NCBI GenBank assembly: GCA_902728285.1
Contig: CACVBU010000042.1
Span: 1-64,000, forward strand
Reading direction: 5' to 3'
DNA: 64,000 nt
Origin: Clytia hemisphaerica
Lineage: Eukaryota > Cnidaria > Hydrozoa > Leptothecata > Clytiidae
The notes beneath the pieces were generated by a model, which saw nothing but the letters and a program-made list of their open reading frames with translations, searched no databases and had not been told where the DNA came from. The position numbers were made by a program, and so were the translations under genes. Position 1 is the stretch's first letter. Every line of letters starts with the position of its first letter. Positions 54,988 to 64,000 of the stretch are shown in pieces.

Positions 54988-56509
54988 GAGTGTGATTTTT
55001 TTCGTGCCTTGCGTGCCTTCGTGCCCTTCGTGCCTTTTGAAAAAAAGTTCGTGCCTTTGAAAAAAAAGTTCGTGCCTTTCGAAAAAAAGTTCGTGCCTTT
55101 TGAAAAAAAGTTCGTGCCTTTGAAAAAAAAGTTCGTGCCTTTTGAAAAAAAGTTCGTGCCTTTGAAAAAAAAAGTTCGTGCCTTTTGAAAAAAAGTTCGT
55201 GCCTTTCAAAAAAAAAGTTTCGTTGCCGTTTTGAAAAAAAGTTCGTGCCTTTTGAAAAAAAAGTTCGTGCCTTTTGAAAAAAAGTTCGTGCCTTTGAAAA
55301 AAGTTCGTGCCTTTTGAAAAAAGTTCGTGCCTTTTGAAAAAAGTTCGTGCCTTTTGAAAAAAGTTCGTGCCTTTGAAAAAAAGTTCGTGCCTTTGAAAAA
55401 AAGTTCGTGCCTTTGAAAAAAAAGTTGGTCCCTTTGGCACACAGACTCAACATATTACGTTTTATAATAAACAAACTATGTTATATCATTGTATCAAAAT
55501 AGTATATTATACGGACGATAGCATCGTCTACTAGTTCTTTCACTTCTTCTTTGCATCCGCGCTAATTTGCACGCGTTTGTTTACTTCTCAAAGCCGACAA
55601 TTCATGTATTATATATCCTTTTTTGTCTTTCCTGTCTTTTCAAAACAAAACATTCGAATCTTGAAATAAACATTCGAAAGCGCATTCGTTAATATGCAAT
55701 GTCTTCTTTTTTTTCTCATTTGTGTAATTCATGTAATTATTTTTCTAATAATCAAAAGTTAGTTATGAATTTTTATCCGGGGGGGGGGGCACTTATATAA
55801 TCTGGCCTATGTCATGTGCCGCGCTTAAGGGTGTGGTTTTTCGGCATCCCAAGGGAGAGACTGGAGCTTCTTCTTTCACGGAGATTTACAGCTGAGAAAT
55901 ATAGTGCGCTATAAAAGAGTTGAGTAAATCAAGAGAAAATGCACTGAAAGGGAACCTTTTCAACCATATTGAAATGAATTATGAATTTCAAAGACAAAAA
56001 GCAGCTGAAATTTGTTTAAAAAAATAAGTATACCCTGCTCGCCAAAACTACTTATATGATTTAAAGGCGCTCTAATAAAAAAGTGTATGTACTTTAAATC
56101 ACCACACTTCTAAGTTTTTTAACCTCATGAAGCTTCTGGTTATTTTTTTTGTCATTAACTTTTTTCAAAAGGCACGAACTTTTTTCGAAAGGCACGAACT
56201 TTTTTCAAAGGGCACGAACTTTTTTTTCAAAGGCACGAACTTTTTTTCGAAAGGCACGAACTTTTTTTCGAAAGGCACGAACTTTTTTTCGAAAGGCACG
56301 AACTTTTTTTCAAAAGGCACGAACTTTTTTTCAAAAGGCACGAACTTTTTTTCAAAAGGCACGAACTTTTTTTCGAAAGGCACGAACTTTTTTTTCAAAG
56401 GCACGAACTTTTTTTTCAAAGGCACGAACTTTTTTTTCAAAGGCACGAACTTTTTTTCAAAAGGCACGAAGGGCACGAAGGCACGCAAGGCACGAAAAAA
56501 ATCACACTC
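54988..56509. mobile_element. Foldback-type element 2 with 20-bp minisatellite ends
   Basis: Inverted ends GAGTGTGATTTTTTTCGTGC and GCACGAAAAAAATCACACTC lead into arrays of TTCGTGCCTTTTGAAAAAAA (about 440 bp left, about 350 bp right, inverted). The middle (55,445-56,155) is AT-rich without a gene. Frames of repeated KGTNFF or KARTFF peptides come from the arrays. No clear target duplication; the left border cuts the last 1,040-bp unit. Confidence 0.8.
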
Positions 56510-56546
56510 TATATGATATAGAAAGTGGGACGCACGGGATATAGAC

Positions 56547-57876
56547 GAGTCTGCTAAATTGCGTGGGTTAAGTGGGTGCGTGGGTGTGTGGGTCGATATT
56601 TTTGCGTGGGTCATTTTTTTGCGTGGGTGCGTGGGTCGAAATATTTTTTGCGTGGGTCAAATTTTTTGCGTGGGTCAAATTTTTTGCGTGGGTCAAATTT
56701 TTTGCGTGGGTCATATTTTTTGCGTGGGTCATATTTTTTGCGTGGGTCATATTTTTTGCGTGAGTCATTATTTTTTGCATGGGTCAAAATTTTTGCGTGG
56801 GTCAACGCAACCCACGCAATTTAGCAGANTTTTTGCGTGGGTCAAAATTCTCTCTGTAATTCGAAAAAATGCCTTCCTTGAAATTCGAACTGGTCACATC
56901 CAAAATGTTGGATGTGTTTTTACATAACACGTTTGGTTTATTTTGTTTATTTTGCATAGCTGTAGCTGTCTTTTTATAAGAGGAAGCTTTATAGAATCGT
57001 TTTAGAAGCTTTAAAGCTTCTTATAGCACGCTTTAATCTTTTGGGTTTGCTTTGAGTGTTAAAGAACAAAGCAAATGGCGACAAAATCTGAAAATTTTCT
57101 ACAAAAGTTTATATTCATTAGGCGACGGATTACTAAACAATTTAATCGCCATTCCGATACATCGGAGGGCATATCTATCTATCTAAGTACATTAAAAATT
57201 GGACGAAATAAAGACGATGTACTTTTTTTCAAAGCAATAGAACACTGGAATCCTGAAATATAGCACGCTAAAATTCAAAAGTGTGATCCTGAAGTGTGTC
57301 TACAAAAATTAGACGGGTGTGTGTTGATTCTGTATAATGTTATAGTAAATAAGTGCAGCTATGTAAAATAAACCACAAGGTGTTACTACATAAAAACTGT
57401 GTGCTTTTGTTTAGTTTTCGTAGATATGTACACAACTGTATAAGATAACTTGAAAAATTTTAATTTGACAAAAAAAAACGTCTTAGCTAACTCGAAAGTT
57501 TTAATTTGGTAAAAAAATCGAGTTAGCTAAAAAATCACCAAAAAAATAGTGACCCACTCAAAAACTTTGACCCACGCAAAAAATAATGACCCACGCAAAA
57601 AATGTGACCCACGCGAAAAATAATGACCCACGCAAAAAAATATGACCCACGCAAAAAATATGACCCACGTAAAGTTTTTTACCCACGCAAAAAAAATTGA
57701 CCCAGGCAAAAAAATAATGACCCACGCAAAAAAAATGACCCACGCAAAAAAAATGACCCACGCAAAAAATTTGACCCACGCAAAAAATATTTTGTCCCAC
57801 GCACCCACGCAAAAAAATGACCCACGCAAAAATATTGACCCACGCACCCACGCAACCCACGCAATTTAGCAGACTC
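56547..57876. mobile_element. Foldback-type element 3 with ~20-bp minisatellite ends
   Basis: Ends GAGTCTGCTAAATTGCGTGG and CCACGCAATTTAGCAGACTC lead into arrays of TTTTTTGCGTGGGTCAAA. At 56,803-56,828 an inverted end (CCACGCAATTTAGCAGA) appears and is followed by an N at 56,829, so a short complete element may be fused to a longer one by assembly. No clear target duplication. Confidence 0.75.
57075..57263 (+). CDS. Small ORF inside foldback-type element 3
   Basis: A 62-codon frame with ATG (MATKSENFLQKFIFIRRRIT, ends KAIEHWNPEI) is the only non-repetitive frame between the arms. No domain recognised; it may be chance or a captured exon. Confidence 0.2.
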   Translation: MATKSENFLQKFIFIRRRITKQFNRHSDTSEGISIYLSTLKIGRNKDDVLFFKAIEHWNPEI

Positions 57877-59150
57877 CTTTTATAGTAGTGGCCAATAAAA
57901 TTTGAAAATCGAATTTCTTAAAACATGGTCATGTTGCTTACCAAAATGTCACAAATTTGATGGCGATTTAGAAAAACATCAGAAACATATGAAAAATTGA
58001 AGCCAATAAAAGTTTTGGTCGTTTAGAGCCATTTTTTGACAAAACAACATGAAACAGTTGCATTATGGAAATGAAATCCTGAAAAATGAAAATATTATCA
58101 TGATGGAAATAAATGTCTACAATCAGAGAATTTTGGTTATTTCCTCGTTTTTCGAAATTTGAAGTTCAGGCGAAAAAGTCGATTTTAGGCTATCTCTTCA
58201 ATTTAATCGAATATTTCAATTTGGGAGGGGTTGGCAGACTTCCAGGCTATATTCTGAGCCTTATTGGACTATTTTTGAACTTTTGGATCCTCAGATCCTA
58301 AGCTCGTAAGTCTCAAGTCTAGCGTTAAAACTCAGAGTTAAAACTATACTCTTCTAACCAACATACTGTAGAGCAATTACGAATCGTTTGTGGTTTTGGA
58401 ACTTCCTGGAGAATTTCCCTTTTTCCTCAAATATTATGACCTTGATTGTAGTAAGTATTTTAACCATTGAATCACAATTCATCACCAGAATTGCTCCTCT
58501 TAGTTTTATTAAGTTTTGAGCAAGGGGTGAAAGTGTGTGGTTTTTAAGGTGTAATATTGTAGTTTTTCAGGTGTATTTTGATTTTAACATACAGTTTTGA
58601 AAATGTTTTGGTACCAATGATATATTTGTAACATTAATAACTTCGTGGCTGAAAATTTGAGATCGAAAGGACATTTTCACAAATTATTCGAGGAAAACCA
58701 TTTTATAGTTTAAGGTGTAAATCACTAAAAATGCATTTGTTCACTAAGCAATATAGATTTTATAAGCAGCTTTTACAAAAAAAACCATACCCAGGGAAGA
58801 AATTCATAGGGAGCCTCGATTCACCAGAAAAAGTTTCAGCCCTTACTGTTTTCTTTATCATCCGGATATAGGGGGTACCTCTTTTTTTGTAGTTTTCAAG
58901 GTGTATCCACTAGTAAAATATTAACGAAAATTTAAGTCATCTTTCCGTAGTAAACTGATGAAAATGTCATCGAAAATCACTGATTTTCGTGAAATTTTGA
59001 ATTTAGAGTAAAAAAATTGGTTAGTTTCCATCTTTTATGCCTAAAATCCTTAAATTGAGACAAAAGGGTAAAAAATTAACGCCGTTTTTAAGTAAAAATT
59101 GCAAAATTTTGGCCTTTTTTATCTTCTAAATATAAGGAACAATAATCAAC
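57877..59150. other. No supported gene; holds family C copy 3
   Basis: 58,113-58,435 is a reverse-strand copy of dispersed repeat family C. The rest is AT-rich with short frames only. TAAGGTGTAAATCACTAAAA near 58,710 resembles the end of the T-rich element at 37,436 (GGGGTAAATCACTAAAAA). Confidence 0.5.
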
Positions 59151-59478
59151 CATAAAATCCCTTTGCATACGGGAAACTTTTTCGCGACATAGTGGCCTGT
59201 TGTATCAGAGTAATGATTCTCAATTCCCCTCGCATGGCACGGGTTGACCTGGGTGACGGTGCATTCACTTGCCAAGTGAATAGTAGTGCCACGGCGAACA
59301 TCATAGCCTGTCTTCCAAGATGGGAATCAGGAAGCAGAGGGCGAAAAAATTTTCTAAATTTTAATAAGCAGTGGGGGCGAGCAGAGGTTTTCAAAAGGGT
59401 CGGTCGGGTGACAGCAAAGCAATATTTTTTAAGTCTAGCCTCGGTATATAATATCTTCTATACTTTATTTATAGGCAT

Positions 59479-60159
59479 ATGCCCAAAAAACTTGATGGCG
59501 TAGACAAATCCAAAACCAGCCCAATGATAACTGGGCAAATTAAATCTTTTTGGACCAAATGTGTTGGGTTGACGGAAAAGAAACCGACTTTCAACGCCAC
59601 AAAAGTTCGAAAGTACGCAGTAACGAAAACCTACGAAGAAAATCCGGGCACGAAGAAAGATTTGGCAATGTTAATGTGCCATTCCGAAAAAACGGCAGCA
59701 AAGTCGTACTACTTACAAGAGAAGAGCAAAAATGCTGTTAAAACGTCGCAGACGTTACGCCAAATCATGCGGAGCAACAACTCCTCAAAGGACGAGGAAG
59801 AGGTTTTGAAGGAGATTTTTCCCGATTGCTTTAAATTAGGTAAAGCAACACTTGCCTTGATAGATGAAAAGGGACGAGAGAAACTAAATTCAACACTCCA
59901 AGAGCTAAAAAAATCGGAGAAAGAAAAAGAAAATATAAGTGAAAGTGATGGTGACAGTGATTTTATACCGGAGGAAGGGGACGAGAAAGAAGCATCTATC
60001 AGCATGAACCGAGCTGATTTTACTATCCAGGACAACAATCTGATAAACAAACATTTTAAAGATCTTATCGAAAGCAAAGTCGTAATCAGAAGAAAGGAAG
60101 TTGGAGACCGATGTCAAAAATATTGCCCACAACTTTTGGAGAAGTATGGAGAATATTAA
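59479..60159 (+). CDS. Tyrosine recombinase-like (Crypton-type) C-terminal fragment
   Basis: The 226-residue frame follows an acceptor-like TTTATTTATAG. Residues 35-95 look like the C-terminal half of a tyrosine recombinase: FNATKVRKYAVTKTYEENPG, then MCHSEKTAAKSYYL with the His and the Tyr pair expected in the active site, and TSQTLRQIM. The rest is Lys/Glu-rich and acidic (SESDGDSDFIPEEGDEKE). Proteins of this form are frequent in invertebrate genomes as Crypton-like transposons or domesticated copies. The N-terminal half and first catalytic Arg are not seen; 59,170-59,460 is open but unrecognised and could be a decayed exon. Relic or host gene cannot be decided. Confidence 0.6.
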   Translation: MPKKLDGVDKSKTSPMITGQIKSFWTKCVGLTEKKPTFNATKVRKYAVTKTYEENPGTKKDLAMLMCHSEKTAAKSYYLQEKSKNAVKTSQTLRQIMRSNNSSKDEEEVLKEIFPDCFKLGKATLALIDEKGREKLNSTLQELKKSEKEKENISESDGDSDFIPEEGDEKEASISMNRADFTIQDNNLINKHFKDLIESKVVIRRKEVGDRCQKYCPQLLEKYGEY

Positions 60160-60251
60160 ATAAGTGAGAAAGTTCGGAAGGAGAGAACAAAGTATCACAA
60201 GACCGACAATTGAAAACTTGATGTGTTACCATAATTTTTTAAGAAGTTTTA

Positions 60252-60690
60252 CGCCTAGGTAAGTGAGTCTCTTGGAGTGTGAAGCTTGATCTGATGCCTC
60301 AGGGTTGGCGGGCCTGCTAGTAACTTGCTTTACTGGGGTTGAACGCAGGTGCCTCTAACAGCTGAGGTCGAAGAGATCGCAAAATACTCTAAGTGCTCAT
60401 TTGCATTTGATCTCGGCTTTTGGTTCATAAAGGAATGAAGTTTTATTTAATTTTTGAAAAGATAAGGCAACTTCCCGGGTTTTCTCTGTCTTGGCATCTG
60501 AGTTTCTTAGAATGTGGAGCTTGATCTAAAGCCTTAGGGTTAGCGGGCCTGCAAGTAACTTGCTTGACTGGGGGTGAACGCGGGTGCCTCTAAAAGCTGA
60601 GGTCGAAGAGATAGCAAAATACTCTAAGGGCTCATTTTCTTTGATCTCAGATTTTGGTTTTCTAGATGGAAGAAGTTCTAGCTATTTACT
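60252..60690. repeat. Tandem duplication of about 245 bp
   Basis: GAAGCTTGATCTGATGCC, GCGGGCCTGCTAGTAACTTG and GCTGAGGTCGAAGAGAT recur about 245 bp later as GGAGCTTGATCTAAAGCC, GCGGGCCTGCAAGTAACTTG and GCTGAGGTCGAAGAGAT, about 90% alike. It lies just 3' of the recombinase fragment. Confidence 0.85.
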
Positions 60691-61468
60691 TGAAAAGATA
60701 GAGATTTAGATCTAGGTAACTATGATAAATTATTATGATATAAATTCAAATATTAATGCTGTTCGCACTAGGATTTAGGATAGATTTTAGCAAAGAAATA
60801 AAAGGCTGTTTTGAATATCTATTTGAGCTACCTATTTGTATATAGTAAAATTAAGTCTGAATATTCAAATTATTTTTTGAAAATTTGTTACATTTTAATT
60901 TTATTTATTGCATCAGATAATGAATGTATAGTTCTTACAGTACATGATTAATTATTTTATTATTTTCATTGTTTACTTACCTACCTCTCTAGGCTTTTTC
61001 ATAAATCTTTTTTATGCCAAATGAATCAATAAAGGTCCAATCAGATTAAGAACATCAAATAAGAAATTTACCTTTGTAATATTCTTCTCTAATACTCTGC
61101 GTCTCTATATTTCAGTCAAGTTTCCGCATTCAGGTTGAGAAGTAGAGTGTGAATAATTCACTAGTATTTAATTTTTTTACATATACCGGGTGTCCCAGAA
61201 AAAAGTTCCGCTCTTTGAAGTGAATTTTCTCGAGTTCTATGAACTTTTCAATAATGAATCTTTTTGCATTGGAAAGAGGAAGGATAAACTTAAATTTTGA
61301 GGGGTCATTTATTAAATTAAGTCAACTTGATCAAAAGTTATAGCCTAAATGCTAAAATATCACTTTTCAAAAAAGTCAAAAAAAGACGAAAAAAGAGTCC
61401 TATTTATTTAGATATTTCATCTTTTAAATATCATTGAATTTCAATAATTTTAAGGTGTACATACTGTA
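60691..61468. other. No gene; one mariner-like terminus
   Basis: At about 61,186 the word TACCGGGTGTCCCAGAAAAA looks like a mariner terminal repeat, but no inverted partner is visible. The rest is AT-rich. Confidence 0.35.
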
Positions 61469-61796
61469 TTACTTCGAATAAACGCACCCTTTGAACAAAC
61501 GTTTATTACAAAATTGTCACTTTAAAACTTTAATACAAGGTTTGATTGGTATTGAATATTTTAGTCTTTTCATATAACCAGAGCAGTAGTTTTAGTCGCT
61601 GAACCAAAGAAATTTGCATCGAAAACCTGGCATAGAACTAAAACAAAGAGTAGATTTGCTCTAAATATTCGACGTTAGATTCAAATAATACAATAAACGC
61701 CCCGTCTTTAAAACAGCCCCTTGAATAATCGAACGCCCCTCTTAAAATCGAAAAAATTAAATAAACGCCCCTAGCGTTTATTTGAAGTAATACGGT
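61469..61796. mobile_element. TIR element with GTATTACTTCGAATAAACGC ends
   Basis: GTATTACTTCGAATAAACGC at the left and GCGTTTATTTGAAGTAATAC at the right pair with one mismatch around about 328 bp; AATAAACGCCCC words recur inside. Target duplication not clear. Non-coding. Confidence 0.7.
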
Positions 61797-62903
61797 TTTA
61801 AGAATATTTACAGAGAATTTTTTTTTTTTTTTTTTTTGACGACTTATTCTATCATTAAAATTTTCTGTATCATTATTTTCAGTATTATTCCAAGATTCAT
61901 TTTTAAATTTTTGGACTATTTTTCATTTGTTTTACTTCTACTTATTTTAAGTAGATTTGTTACAATTTAAAGATTTTTAGTTTAGTTCACTGCAATTATA
62001 ATACACAAAATTGTATTGAAATTGAATTTGCTATTTTTCTACCCTCACGAAAATATCTTAATAAGTAAGTAAAGCTAACTTAGTTCCTTTTACCAGACAC
62101 GAATTGGAATTATTTAACTCTTGCTGGTGGCATTGCTCTCGTTAACTAATGAGTGAGCTTATTTATAGCACGTAAAAGCTCTTCACTCCAAAAGTATAAT
62201 TTGAAAATATGAACTTTGAAATAAAAAAAACCCAAAGGGCATTTGTCAGGTATTTGAAAACTCAATTGGTCTATTACACAGTTAACTTACTGACGATTTT
62301 TAAACGGAGTACTTTGCCTAATTGGTGGGTTTATAATTTTTTATGTTGTAATTGTGTGAATCTAGTTCTTTCAAGTCCAAGCTGACAATTTCATTTGTAA
62401 TAAAGTATAAATGAAAATTCGAAAAAGTTGGTTTTAACATCGTATCATATAAAATTTCCTAGATGTAAATCAAAAATATTCCCTCATACCCTGATCAACT
62501 TCCGGTCATATATTTTTGTGCCAAAAAAATCCCTAAAAACAATAGCAATGCCTCGAAATGCTTTCAACTTTTTTGGATGTCTGAAAGCAAGAAAAAGGGT
62601 CTTTACCAGAAAAATTTGTTTCTCCATGAATGATCTACAAAATCCTTTTCCCCTCCCTAAATTTGTCTCATCCCTGGCTACAAAAAGATTACCCCCACGA
62701 AAAAAAGGAGAAATTCAGACTTTCAGAGATTCCTCCATCTTTTCCTTATGGCTTTTAATAAACACTTCCTGAAAGTTCTAAGTTGCTGAGACTTCTATTT
62801 GGGAGCTAAATAATTCTTAAAATGGACGTAATCAAATACCAGAATTTTTAGAGACTCTAAGGACCCTGTAAAAGGGCGATTTTTGGCCGATTTTTGGCCC
62901 CTC
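61797..62903. other. No supported gene
   Basis: Unique AT-rich sequence with a T19 run near 61,820. A 114-codon frame at 62,428-62,772 has no recognisable domain or splice context. Confidence 0.4.
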
Positions 62904-63374
62904 TTAAGGTAGGTTCCCTACCAAAAACGCAAAAACGGTCTTTATTGATCCAAATAACTTAATTTTTGGTTGAATGAAACTTCTCGAAGTGAAAATAAGA
63001 ATTTTCCAAAAAAAAAAATTCCAATTTTTCAAATTTTGCTCACTTTGAGCATGATTTATAATTTTAAAGGGTTCCACTCTGAAGTCAATATGTTAAATGC
63101 TTCATGGCTTCTGCAGAGTTTCTAAAAAAATGGAGAAAATCACGTTTAAAGTTTGCATTTTGGCTGAAATAAGGACAAAATATGTTTTTTGCCTTTTTTC
63201 AAAAGGTCAACATATCAGCAGTCATCAAAAGTCATTCATTCAGTCTTAAAAGTCACTTTGATCACAAGGGAAATCCCCCAATAACAAAAAAATCTCTAAA
63301 AGTAAAGACCAACCTATGGGTAGTCGTTAAACGTCAACTTTGAAATTATCATTTTTGGTAGAGAACCACCTTAA
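62904..63374. mobile_element. TTAA-flanked TIR element 6
   Basis: Ends TTAAGGTAGGTTCCCTACCA and TGGTAGAGAACCACCTTAA bound 471 bp. Same TTAAGGT start as elements 1 and 4. Non-coding. Confidence 0.75.
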
Positions 63375-64000
63375 TTTATACCTTCTCATTATATGGAACA
63401 CATCCAGAAAGCTGTTAAAGACTCTGGAGTGAACCAATTTTGCTTTCGTTTGCGTCTCAAAATCAGTTTTTAAGGGGCCAAAACACTAAATATATTTTTC
63501 CATTGGCACCTGTGAAGCAACTGATCGTTTTGAGAGTGTTTTTTATCTTTTCTGACTGTTGACTATTTGCATTAAAGGTGTTACTTCGTTTATCGTCACT
63601 CTAGATCCCTTAAAAATCATACTCAAAATCCAGGTTTTGAAAGATTAGCACACTTAAGATGATTTCCCAAGGGCTAGCATGAAATATCTGAGTTTCCTGA
63701 CTGAATGAAATCTATTTTTCCGGATACCTGGTATTATTTTGAATCATTTTGAGTGATTTGAGAGGATTAATTAATTTTCTCTCACTCTAGAGTCCCTCAA
63801 AATGTGCTCCAAACTTTACTTAGATTGATTTAGGGTGGTTTTGAGAGATGACAAAACAAATTTTGGAGGTAGGTCACGTAAATTACTGATTCTGAAAATA
63901 TTTCAAAACACAAAAATGACTTTAATTAACCTCAAATACTGTCTGTCCCCTTGCCGAAATGGGTCTGGAACTTAGTACACCTTGCAGCTGTCCCAGATAT
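63375..64000. other. No supported gene
   Basis: AT-rich sequence to the window edge, with no frame or repeat I can support. Confidence 0.4.

Noticed and set aside
54832..56614. Frames of repeated KGTNFF, KARTFF and FVPFEKK peptides
   Set aside because: They come from the minisatellite arms of foldback-type element 2; the same applies to FAWVKFFAWV and THAKNM frames in element 3.
61186..61206. Complete mariner element
   Set aside because: Only one terminus-like word is seen; no inverted partner or transposase frame in the window.

Overview
This is an AT-rich, intron-bearing animal genome window. It has spliced genes with GT-AG introns, satellite arrays and many families of non-autonomous transposons. 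The gene types (a SANT/Myb-like protein of the kind common in cnidarians and sponges, a MADF/BESS protein, an FLVCR-type transporter, a USP36-type C-terminus) and two LINE fragments point to an early-branching invertebrate. Cnidarian or sponge is my inference; the sequence does not fix the species. There are no prokaryotic features.

Layout. 0.5-2.2 kb (minus): a SANT/Myb-like gene whose coding frame is split by a 979-bp foldback-type element with a 9-bp target duplication. 2.6-4.8 kb: a 178-bp satellite with a four-monomer higher-order repeat. 5.0-5.2 kb (minus): an unidentified candidate exon. 8.2-12.7 kb (minus): a four-exon gene for a protein with three MADF domains and a BESS motif. 13.1-14.0 kb: a 122-bp satellite running into a hexamer array. 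16.8-18.4 kb (plus): an intronless FLVCR-type transporter gene. 18.5-30.4 kb: a transposon graveyard with nested TTAA-flanked elements, one of which splits an RTE-like LINE. 30.4-33.9 kb (plus): the last three exons of a single-pass membrane protein. 34.7-35.6 kb: a frameshifted LINE C-terminus. 36.5-46.6 kb: an inverted dispersed repeat, T-rich, 68-bp and 19-bp arrays. 46.7-50.9 kb (plus): five 3' exons of a USP36-like gene. 51.8-55.0 kb: a roughly 1,040-bp tandem repeat rich in TGACGTCA. 55.0-57.9 kb: two elements whose inverted ends are minisatellite arrays. 59.5-60.2 kb: the C-terminal part of a tyrosine recombinase-like protein. 60.2-64 kb: small repeats only.

The host genes do not form a pathway. 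The common theme is transposon and satellite DNA invading introns and, at 0.6-1.6 kb, a coding exon. Reading across insertions restores continuous frames or near-identical empty sites in several places, so target duplications (TA, TAA, TTAA, 8 bp, 9 bp) can be assigned. All exon models are read by eye from splice signals and frame continuity, with no transcript evidence. Single N bases at 39,142 and 56,829 lie at repeat edges, so array lengths there are uncertain.
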